Shown in pieces: positions 39,357 through 47,767 of a stretch of 64,000 nucleotides of DNA (the stretch's first letter is position 1; every line of letters starts with the position of its first letter). The stretch comes from Bacteroidales bacterium (lineage in GTDB: Bacteria > Bacteroidota > Bacteroidia > Bacteroidales > Tenuifilaceae). Position numbers and translations under genes: made by a program. The stretch lies in contig JAQVYY010000006.1 in NCBI GenBank assembly GCA_028708425.1, positions 36,430 through 100,429 of the forward strand. The letters are read 5' to 3'. Below the pieces are notes generated by a model, which was not told the DNA's origin, did no database searches, and saw nothing but the letters and a program-made list of their open reading frames with translations.

Positions 39357-40584
39357 TTAATACTTTGATATAGAAAAGGTCATATCAAAAACATTACTTG
39401 TAGATCTGATTTTGTTACCTTTATAAACTGGAGCAAGATGATTATTATTATAAAACCAATCCCGATCCCATTCATTGTTTCCTAAACTTCTTCCAGATAC
39501 TTCGAATTCTGCACCAACACTCATTTCTGCACTTGCTGAATCTTTTTTATACCCAACAGAGCCCTTAATCGTGTATTTTTCCTTATTCTTATAGCGATAA
39601 GCACCAACAATTTGCCTAGTTTTTGCTTTAGTCCATTTAGTGTCCCACTCAATATTAACAGGGTACCACTTTTCATCTTTAGCATACTTTCTTGGTAGCC
39701 TAATGTAAATATTTGTTGGGAATGAACCAGTAAGTGTATTACTTGCAGGATTATATGAACCCTCTCCTCTTAGTACATACAAATCAAAGTATCTTGTCCA
39801 AAAAATTGTACTCCAAACAGTTTTCAACTTAATATACTTCAAGCGAACTACCTCATGATCAATATTTGCAGGTGTTGAACTAGGAGGATTACTAGGATTT
39901 GTTGAACCATTACCATTCCCAATATCATCAATTGGAAATTGTGGATATTCAAAATCAATGAAGTTTGGGGTAATTACAAGTACAGGATTGCTGTTTACAT
40001 ATTCCTCGTTTACAATAATATCGCCAGCATTCTTAGCTCCATAAATATATCCTGGCGACTCTGGTATCATTTCATCTATTGGATGGCCAGTAATTGTAAA
40101 TACGCGGTCGTTATCAGAGTAATCTTCCAAAGGATTAATACACCAAATACCACAATCATTTTCAACCAGAAAATCTAAAAGATCCGCATCCAATTCGTAT
40201 TCACTAGTTTTTTTTGTATATGCCTGCTCAAGAGCATTTTTGAGATTCGAAAACTTTAAAACAGCTCCTTTTGTTGCTCTTTCGTGATTTCCTAAAACCT
40301 GAGCGAATGAAATTTCGGGAGTTGTCCTTTTACTAGATCCAAACTGCTTAATTTCTTCATATACATCTTTATCGGTAACAACGTATGACAGCAACTTTGC
40401 TGCCTGATCAAGTTTACCCTTGAGTAATAGTTCATCAACTGTTAGTTCCCTTGGCATATCGGGTTCCTCTGGAACTAATGCATCCTTACCGCAGCTAGTA
40501 AAGAGAAGAGAAGAGAAGAGAAGAGAAGAGAAGAGAGACAAGTGCTATAGCTCTTCGACCTCTAGATAAAAAATTTGTTTTCAT
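39357..40584 (-). CDS. Putative phase-variable lipoprotein; the long frame opens only from TTG at 40541, while the best ATG (40584) is out of frame in this sequence
   Basis: Body frame LLFTSCGKDALVPEEPDMPRELTVDELLLKG; ATG frame MKTNFLSRGRRAIALVSLLFSSLLFSSLY*. Confidence 0.7.
40501..40535 (-). repeat. Pentanucleotide SSR, 7 x AAGAG (CTCTT on coding strand)
   Basis: Seven perfect consecutive units in the signal-peptide coding region. Confidence 0.98.
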
Positions 40585-40626
40585 CTGAATAAATTGCTAG
40601 GTTAATAATAAATAAAAAATATTGGG

Positions 40627-40648
40627 TGTGTCAACACGGCACAAACAT
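40627..40648 (-). promoter_or_regulatory. Promoter/operator: TGTGTCAACACG near-palindrome with TATGTTTG -7 element
   Basis: Minus strand TATGTTTG-tgc-CGTGTTGACACA. Confidence 0.55.
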
Positions 40649-40758
40649 ATAAACAATTGTAATAGTTGCAAACGATTGATATAAAAAACTGCACCAGATA
40701 ACTAAGACTGCCACACAATGAGGCATATAAAATTAATAAGGCTGTCGAAAAACTATTA

Positions 40759-41442
40759 CTAGTAGGCAAATGATAGTCCAACGGAAGGCTTGAAAAACCA
40801 TCTAATAATATCGGGAGACTTGAGGTTATTAGATTCGCTCGAATGGCGATACTCAAAGTTGTTGGTTAGGTTGTATGCCATAAACATAGAGCCTGTAAGT
40901 CTAAATCGCCAAATGTTATAGTGTAACCTAAAACCCGCATCGAGCGAGAGTAAAAAGCTGTTTTTAACATTATACCCATGGTAATCTACCGTAGAGTTCG
41001 ATTCGCTTTTGTCGATATACCCAATTGTTGGGCCGGCGGTAAACTCGAAATTGCGAGAAAAAACGCTCTGAAACAGTTCAAATAGTAACTGGCTAATGGA
41101 ACCCGTTGTGCTGCTAACACCAAGTGCACGATTGGTAGATGAGCGAAAACCGTACCTAAATGTAGCATAGGGCGGATAATCGGCATTATCAAGATCCTTT
41201 ATAAAACCAGCTTTTACTCTATACACCCTATTCTTACCATGAAATTGCCCATAATTTAGGTTATAGTCCATACCCGAGAGGTAACCTCCGCCATTACTTT
41301 TTAACGATAATATGGCACCGTACTGAAAACCTAGGTCATTAAAATATAGCGGGGCTTTATGGGTTTCGTTCTGCGAAAAACAGGTGGTTATTGCGTTAGT
41401 AATGAGTATTATAGTTAATAATAATCTCTGTATATAAAATAC
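40759..41442 (-). CDS. Putative outer-membrane protein; start codon unresolved
   Basis: Frame stays open upstream of the track ATG (41271) through a signal-peptide-like stretch VFYIQRLLLTIILITNAITTCFSQNETHK, with no ATG/GTG/TTG before the in-frame TAG. Confidence 0.5.
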   Translation of the reverse strand, partial: VFYIQRLLLTIILITNAITTCFSQNETHKAPLYFNDLGFQYGAILSLKSNGGGYLSGMDYNLNYGQFHGKNRVYRVKAGFIKDLDNADYPPYATFRYGFRSSTNRALGVSSTTGSISQLLFELFQSVFSRNFEFTAGPTIGYIDKSESNSTVDYHGYNVKNSFLLSLDAGFRLHYNIWRFRLTGSMFMAYNLTNNFEYRHSSESNNLKSPDIIRWFFKPSVGLSFAY

Positions 41443-41464
41443 TGTGTAATTAATATACGGCTAG

Positions 41465-42037
41465 CTACCCTCCTATTTGCTTCTCTAAAAGCAGTAACTT
41501 TTTACCATATCTAACGTCTATCTCCTTGAATTTTGTATCTGCATCAATCTCAATGGCCTCAACCTGGTTCTCAAATCGAGTTTCTATCCTATTTAAAGCA
41601 ATCTCGTATTTTTTTTCGAGCAGCTCTGCTCTTAATGAGTACTCATGCTCAATCTCACTAAACTTTCTTTCAAAATAATTTTGACGTAATGCTCCCTTGA
41701 ATAAGCTTTTTTCAATCTGCTGCTCCAGCTCACCTACTTCCCTTTGAGCCTCTAGTTCTAGTAATGTAATCTCTTTTTCGCCTTGATATTCCAGCTCTGC
41801 CAATGAATCCTCCACCACGGCTTTTAGTATTAAAATTTCCTGATTTATTGCATGTTTTAAAGAATCTATTTCATGCTGAGCCTGTGTTTTAAGGTGTTCA
41901 ACCTCACTATTAACAGATTTATCATTCTGATAAATTTGTCCATTTGATACAAGAGAAATCGTAATGAACAATAATGTTGCTCCAAGTTTGAATTTCATAT
42001 CCACGTTGTTTTGGTTAAATCCTTGTAACAGTTTCAA
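41465..42037 (-). CDS. Secreted coiled-coil hypothetical protein
   Basis: MKFKLGATLLFITISLVSNGQ signal peptide (ATG 41998) followed by Glu/Lys-rich heptads. Confidence 0.6.
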   Translation of the reverse strand: MKLLQGFNQNNVDMKFKLGATLLFITISLVSNGQIYQNDKSVNSEVEHLKTQAQHEIDSLKHAINQEILILKAVVEDSLAELEYQGEKEITLLELEAQREVGELEQQIEKSLFKGALRQNYFERKFSEIEHEYSLRAELLEKKYEIALNRIETRFENQVEAIEIDADTKFKEIDVRYGKKLLLLEKQIGG

Positions 42038-42056
42038 ATTTTAAATATTTATTGAG

Positions 42057-42079
42057 TGCGTTAACGCAACACAAATATA
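42057..42079 (-). promoter_or_regulatory. Promoter/operator: perfect palindrome TGCGTTAACGCA with TATATTTG -7 element
   Basis: Minus strand TATATTTG-tgt-TGCGTTAACGCA. Confidence 0.55.
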
Positions 42080-42376
42080 TAACTCTTTAAGAAATATGTA
42101 AGCGGCTCACAAACAAACCGTATTCTAACATAGAATAGCGTATTAGTTGAATTTTACAGACATAAGGTTTTACATTGGGCTGTTGATCGTCATATAAATC
42201 AAGGAAAAAATATCTAGCTAGCCAATTCACTGGTCAAGCTAGGCCATCGCATTAATTACTTTTTGATACTAATATGCAAGAAACATCAGCTAAGAAATGA
42301 GGTTTTCCTCATCCATTTTTGAAAGATGCATCTAAAGTCTTCGCAATTTATTGGTCTAATTTTGTATCAACAAAAT

Positions 42377-42431
42377 AACAACAAAATAACAACAAAATAA
42401 CAACAAAATAACAACAAAATAACAACAAAAT
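42377..42431. repeat. 11-bp tandem repeat AACAACAAAAT x5 (plus a partial sixth upstream)
   Basis: Five exact 11-mers ending 20 bp before the MCP start codon. Confidence 0.97.
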
Positions 42432-42451
42432 CATAACACAAAAATCTTACG

Positions 42452-43576
42452 ATGGGAGCAATAACAATTCAATCAGTAATACTGGCAGGCCCAGTTAGCT
42501 ATACAATCATGTATATTTTGATGCGAACCCTATTTAAGAACTCGGTTCTTTATAAAATTGGATTTGCAACAGGTTCGGCCATTGTGCTGATAGCTTTCGT
42601 TACTAGCGTCCAATCAAAACTTGGCCCTCTTCATAATATATGGGCTTTCCCTCTTAATATAGCCATGGGAGTTTCAGCATACGTTTATGTGGCAAGGGTA
42701 TTAAAAAAGCCTTTGGATAGTATTATTCGTAATGTAAATAAATTAAGCGAAGGAAATCTAAATACTAAAATTGACAAGAGCTATTTGACCAGAAATGATG
42801 AGATTGGAGTTCTTTCGCAATCAATAACTAATCTAACTCAACAGCTTACCGCTGTTGTTTCCCAAATCTCATCAAGTGCCAACCAGCTTGACTCTGCTGC
42901 AGAGGGCCTCAGCTCTAGCTCTCAGGAGCTATCAATGGGTGCTAACCAGCAGGCCTCATCAGTCGAACAGGTTTCATCATCAATGGAAGAGATGGCAACG
43001 AATATCGACCAGAATAACGATAATGCCCAGCAAACCAATACAATTGCCACAAGCGCTTATCGAGCGATAGCCAAAGTTGAAGACGCATCGCAGAAGAGCG
43101 TTATGGCGGTTCGAGAAATTTCGGATAAGATTGGTATCATTACCGATATTGCCTTCCAAACAAACCTATTGGCGCTTAATGCTGCTGTGGAAGCGGCACG
43201 CGCAGGCGAACAGGGTAGAGGTTTCGCAGTAGTTGCTGCCGAGGTACGCAAGCTGGCCGAGAGAAGCAGAATTGCTGCCAACGAAATTACCGATATCTCT
43301 AAATCGAGCTTAAGCATCACCGAGGAATCGGGAAACCTACTTAAGGGAATAGTTCCCGATATAAACAGAACCGCCAAACTTGTTGAGGAAATTGCTGCTG
43401 CAAGCACGGAACAACGACATGGTGCAGCACAAATAAATTCCGCCATTCAGCAGCTATACGGTATTACACAGCAGAATGCATCGGCTAGCGAAGAGCTTTC
43501 ATCGAGTGCCGAGGAGCTTACTGCGCAATCGGATCTTCTCATTGAGGCCATATCCTTTTTTGAGCTAAAAAATTAG
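42452..43576 (+). CDS. Methyl-accepting chemotaxis protein without a large sensor domain
   Basis: TM helices, HAMP-like segment, signalling hairpin [41 protein letters not shown]. Confidence 0.93.
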   Translation: MGAITIQSVILAGPVSYTIMYILMRTLFKNSVLYKIGFATGSAIVLIAFVTSVQSKLGPLHNIWAFPLNIAMGVSAYVYVARVLKKPLDSIIRNVNKLSEGNLNTKIDKSYLTRNDEIGVLSQSITNLTQQLTAVVSQISSSANQLDSAAEGLSSSSQELSMGANQQASSVEQVSSSMEEMATNIDQNNDNAQQTNTIATSAYRAIAKVEDASQKSVMAVREISDKIGIITDIAFQTNLLALNAAVEAARAGEQGRGFAVVAAEVRKLAERSRIAANEITDISKSSLSITEESGNLLKGIVPDINRTAKLVEEIAAASTEQRHGAAQINSAIQQLYGITQQNASASEELSSSAEELTAQSDLLIEAISFFELKN

Positions 43577-43604
43577 GTAACCAGTTTACAAAAAAAAGGT
43601 GAAA

Positions 43605-43982
43605 ATGACACTTTATAGCTATAGGGTACTAATTGTTGATGATAACGAAATTTTTGCCAAAACCTTATCGTTGCTCGTTCGAGCAGCACTTGGCAAGAGG
43701 TTATTAACCCTATCCATTGCCAGCAACGGAAAAGAAGCCGTTGAAAAAGCCTTTAACGAAAATGTTTTTGACGTGGTATTTATGGATGTTAATATGCCCG
43801 AAATGGATGGGGTTTTGGCAGCCCAAATTATTAATCGGAGTTTATATCGGCAAACCCGAATTGTGGCCGTTTCGTTCCAAAAGGATATGGATACAGTAAC
43901 AAAGATGATTAAAGCTGGAGCCGAAACTTTTCTTTATAAGGATAATTTGACGATTGAATCCATTCATAAAATATTTAACTAA
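43605..43982 (+). CDS. CheY-like single-domain response regulator
   Basis: VLIVDDNEIF, DVVFMDVNMPEMDG, VAVSFQKD. Confidence 0.9.
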   Translation: MTLYSYRVLIVDDNEIFAKTLSLLVRAALGKRLLTLSIASNGKEAVEKAFNENVFDVVFMDVNMPEMDGVLAAQIINRSLYRQTRIVAVSFQKDMDTVTKMIKAGAETFLYKDNLTIESIHKIFN

Positions 43983-44610
43983 ACGATTGAAGGTTTACCA
44001 GATTATTCTTTATTGCATACACAGCGAGGGCAGTTGAATTCGGTGAGTTTGTCTTATGGAGTAATTCTGCCCTATGCTTTTCGATTGTACTTACGCTTAA
44101 AAAAAGTGTGCTGGCAATTTCAGCGGTCGATAATCCTCTGCAAAGCAATTCAAGAACCTCTTTCTCTCGGGGGGTTATGCTAAAATCAGGCTTTTTCTTG
44201 TGTGCATTAAGAAGTTTTAAAAGCAGGCTCTGTGAAAAGTAGGGTCGACCTTCAGACACCGATCTGATTGCCGCTTCGAGCTCAGAATAGTTTGATTCCT
44301 TCAGTAAAAATCCATGAACCCCCAGCTCAACTGCGGAATCGTAGTACTGAATGTCATCGTGCATGGATAGTATTATGATCTTAATATCAGGACAAATGCG
44401 AAGCGCTTCCTTTGAGGCTTCGATCCCATCCATTTTTGGCATATTAATATCCATCAGAATTAAATCTGCGTTGCAACGGCTGAGCATTGGCAATAACTCT
44501 TGCCCATTAGATGCTTCACCAACGAGTTCAATGTTATCCATCTCTTTTAAAAGAGCTTTTATTCCATCCCTAAGAATAAGATGATCGTCAACAATAATGG
44601 TTCTTATCAT
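43975..44610 (-). CDS. NarL/LuxR-type response regulator
   Basis: TIIVDDHLILRDGIKALL, LILMDINMPKMDG, LuxR HTH TPREKEVLELLCRGLSTAEIASTLFLSVSTIEKH. Confidence 0.95.
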   Translation of the reverse strand: MIRTIIVDDHLILRDGIKALLKEMDNIELVGEASNGQELLPMLSRCNADLILMDINMPKMDGIEASKEALRICPDIKIIILSMHDDIQYYDSAVELGVHGFLLKESNYSELEAAIRSVSEGRPYFSQSLLLKLLNAHKKKPDFSITPREKEVLELLCRGLSTAEIASTLFLSVSTIEKHRAELLHKTNSPNSTALAVYAIKNNLVNLQSFS

Positions 44611-44623
44611 AAATCAATTCGTT

Positions 44624-46579
44624 TTATACACTAATCTTCGTTTCAAAACTAAACCCATTGCCCGATTCGCTATACATGGAATAGGGAGCACCTAATGTTT
44701 TTAGCCTATTCGATATGTTAAGCAATCCCATACCCGTTTCACCGCTGTTTAGCTTAGCTTCAAGATTAAAACCAATGCCATTGTCCCTATAGTTTAATCG
44801 AAACCAGCTATCGTGTTTCTGCATACTAATCCATACCGAGTTGGCGTTTGCGTATTTTAATGTATTGTTTATTAGCTCTTTTACTATACGGTAGCAAATT
44901 ATCTCAATAAACAAGGGCAACCTGATATCACTAATATTCTCATCGAAATGGAATTTCACTAAATTCTTACTATGCTCAATAAAAGCGCTTATAGCGTAAA
45001 CCAAGCCGTAGTTATTTAGTGCATGTGGACTAATATCATTGGAGACCTCGCGTACACTTGAGATCGCATCCTTAAGAATCGACTCCATGTTTAGAAAAAT
45101 CTCTTCCTTATTCTCAGTTTCATCCCTTTTTAAAAGTGACAGGTACATGTTTATGCTTGATAACAGGGGGCCAACATCATCGTGAAGATTCCCTGCGAGC
45201 TTAAGCCTCTCCTTTTCCTCGGTATCGACTATAGCCTTTAACTTTTCCTTCTCAAATTGTTTTTGTTCAGTTATGTCGTGAATAACAAATTGCTGCATCT
45301 CTTCTCCAGAGTCATTAAAGTTATTAACGCTCACTATTGTATAGAATAGTTGGTCTTTAATAGTTGATAAAAGTTCGCACTCCGCTTTAGCACTTCCATT
45401 CAATATAGCCTCATCAATAAGTTTGGTGAACTTTTCCTCTGAGCTAGTGCCATCAGTCTGCTCAAAAGGAAAAAAGTCAACGATATCTTTACCAATTAAT
45501 GAATCTTTATTTCCCCCTATAAACTCTATTGCAAAGTTGTTAGCATCAATAATTATCCTTTTAGACACTAGTAAAATAGCATCATTAGCATTAATAAAAA
45601 GTGATCTGTATTTCTGTTCGCTTTCCTTGAGTATTTGCTCCATTTCCTTACGTGGTCCTATGTTAGAGTGTGTTCCTACTATGCGTATTGCCTTACCGTC
45701 CTGATCTCTTTCAACCACTTTTCCCTTCGTTTGTATCCATTGCAAAGCTCCTTTCGTGTTCCTAATTCTGTACACTATATTAATGCTTGGTGTTAAGCCA
45801 CTTAAGTGATTTTCAATAGCTTGGTTTACTTTAGGAAGATCAGCTTCGTAAATTATCTCTTTCCATCCACTAACCCCTTCAGCAAGATTTTTGGGGGCAA
45901 AGGGTAAAACTTTTGCATACTGCTGACCTATAAAATTGATCCTGTTCAGTATATCAATATCCCAAACTACCTCATTAACAGAACTCAGTGCAAGCTTTAG
46001 GCGGTTTTCGCTAACAGATAGTTCCCTGTTTACTCGCTCAAAGTTTTTATGAGTTAATCCCAATGTAACAACAGCAATTGAGGCTATACTAGCAAAAAAG
46101 ACACCCCGTAATAACCATTGATAGGCTGAATGGGATAGTATATTAAAATCCCAAGAAAAAGCAATCCATTGATAATGGATACAAATTGCTGCAGCAATTA
46201 AGGTTAAAATGGAGATGCCAAGAAGCAAAAACCCATGGCGCATCCCAAAAAGTGTGGTTGTAAGGATTATGGTAAAGAACATTACGAAAAGTCCAAATCC
46301 CCAAAGACCCCATGTAACAAGGGATGTACAGCCATTGAAGAAAGCATATATCAGTATAAGGACACTCCTCCTTTTATAGTTTGTGCGAGAGCGCGTTAAA
46401 AAAAACAAAAAAAGGATAATTGCAAATAAAACATCAACAATAAAAAGTGTTCTAACCCCCATGGAGATAATCCTATAGCCTGAGGCTATTGCTGCTGGAA
46501 TGGAGGCTATCATGCCAACAAGCAGCATGGCATCAATTATTTTGTAGCGTACTGCTTCAAAACTATTGCTTTGATCCAT
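44624..46579 (-). CDS. Membrane PAS sensor histidine kinase (HisKA_3/NarX type)
   Basis: 7TM-like N-terminus, PAS domains, LAGNLHDDVGPLLSSINMYLSLL, RDNGIGFNLE. Confidence 0.93.
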   Translation of the reverse strand: MDQSNSFEAVRYKIIDAMLLVGMIASIPAAIASGYRIISMGVRTLFIVDVLFAIILFLFFLTRSRTNYKRRSVLILIYAFFNGCTSLVTWGLWGFGLFVMFFTIILTTTLFGMRHGFLLLGISILTLIAAAICIHYQWIAFSWDFNILSHSAYQWLLRGVFFASIASIAVVTLGLTHKNFERVNRELSVSENRLKLALSSVNEVVWDIDILNRINFIGQQYAKVLPFAPKNLAEGVSGWKEIIYEADLPKVNQAIENHLSGLTPSINIVYRIRNTKGALQWIQTKGKVVERDQDGKAIRIVGTHSNIGPRKEMEQILKESEQKYRSLFINANDAILLVSKRIIIDANNFAIEFIGGNKDSLIGKDIVDFFPFEQTDGTSSEEKFTKLIDEAILNGSAKAECELLSTIKDQLFYTIVSVNNFNDSGEEMQQFVIHDITEQKQFEKEKLKAIVDTEEKERLKLAGNLHDDVGPLLSSINMYLSLLKRDETENKEEIFLNMESILKDAISSVREVSNDISPHALNNYGLVYAISAFIEHSKNLVKFHFDENISDIRLPLFIEIICYRIVKELINNTLKYANANSVWISMQKHDSWFRLNYRDNGIGFNLEAKLNSGETGMGLLNISNRLKTLGAPYSMYSESGNGFSFETKISV

Positions 46580-46890
46580 AAAGTATATTTTATTTATCTG
46601 AAATTTTAAAAATGTAAATCCTCAAAATTATTTAAAAACACCTGTTTTGCCAATAATCTGGTCTGCATATTTGATAATGCACCGCAAAGGTTACTTGAAC
46701 TATTCAAAACAGCATGTAAAGATACATGGCTATAGAATATCTACTGTTTTTGAGGATTTAAAACAGCATTGTAATGATACTGAGTAAGGAAAAAGACTCA
46801 AAAAATTTGCAATAATAAGCCTCCCCGGTGCAGGAAAAAGAACACCTGCCGAAAAACCATTGCTTTATGGTGGTGTAATTGTTAGTAATT

Positions 46891-47036
46891 AACCCCAAAT
46901 ATTCATTCAAATAATTGCTGTCTACGACAGGGACTAAGTCTCACAACCAATCTAGTTGCCCAAAATTGGGCTCAACTAGGTCGGAGTAACCCGCATTTGC
47001 ATTCATCTTTAACAAAGTTTATGAATAGTGCGGGTT
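46891..47036 (+). repeat. Repeat family A, copy A8
   Basis: TTAACCCCAAATATTCATTC...ATGAATAGTGCGGGTTAA. Confidence 0.85.
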
Positions 47037-47129
47037 AAGCTGATTTTGCCAAAAGCCTACTTGTGTTGGTTCAAATAACAGTTGGCAATAGGCTATAAAC
47101 TTTTTACATTGAATAGCTGTTCTCTATTA

Positions 47130-47579
47130 ATGCAAGGGCAACCAAAATATATTAGCAAAGCGAAAAAGGCAACAGTCCTTTTCGACGGGTTTTGCAATCT
47201 CTGTAACGCGAGTGTAATCTTTATTATAAAAAGAGATAAGAAAGATTTATTCCGATTTACAACCTTTCAGAGTGATACAGGAAAAGAGATTGCAAAAAAG
47301 CTGGGAATTGAGACCCTCGTATCAGATACTCTAATCGTTTACCAGCATGGGAAGATATATACACAGTCAGCCGCAGCGCTTACTATTGCGCGCAGCTTAA
47401 GCGGGCTTTGGCCATTACTATACGCGTTTATAATAGTTCCTCCAGCCCTTCGCAATGCTATTTATAATGTGATTTCGAAAAATAGGTACAAATGGTTTGG
47501 CCGTAGGGAACGCTGCATGGTACCCACAAAGGGAATACTCAAAAAATTTATTCAGCCTACAGCTACCACGGGGCTATAA
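47130..47579 (+). CDS. DCC-family (DUF393) thiol-disulfide oxidoreductase-like protein
   Basis: TVLFDGFCNLCNASVIFIIKRDKKDLFRFTTFQS; ATG 47130 preferred. Confidence 0.9.
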   Translation: MQGQPKYISKAKKATVLFDGFCNLCNASVIFIIKRDKKDLFRFTTFQSDTGKEIAKKLGIETLVSDTLIVYQHGKIYTQSAAALTIARSLSGLWPLLYAFIIVPPALRNAIYNVISKNRYKWFGRRERCMVPTKGILKKFIQPTATTGL

Positions 47580-47767
47580 TTACTGCGGTATATCTTAGAG
47601 TAAAGCAACCCAAACTAATTCTGGCAAACCAGCAGTAAATATATCGCTTACAGCAACATAAACACCCGTACGTTTGCACCTAGTAACAAGCGCAGCGATA
47701 CTTACCGTACTAATAACGTTCTGTTCGCAATCAACAAAAACTAGCTGCTAGGATGTTAACAAAACCC

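Noticed and set aside
42377-42431. CRISPR array upstream of the MCP
   Set aside because: Repeats are contiguous 11-mers with no spacers; no cas genes seen.
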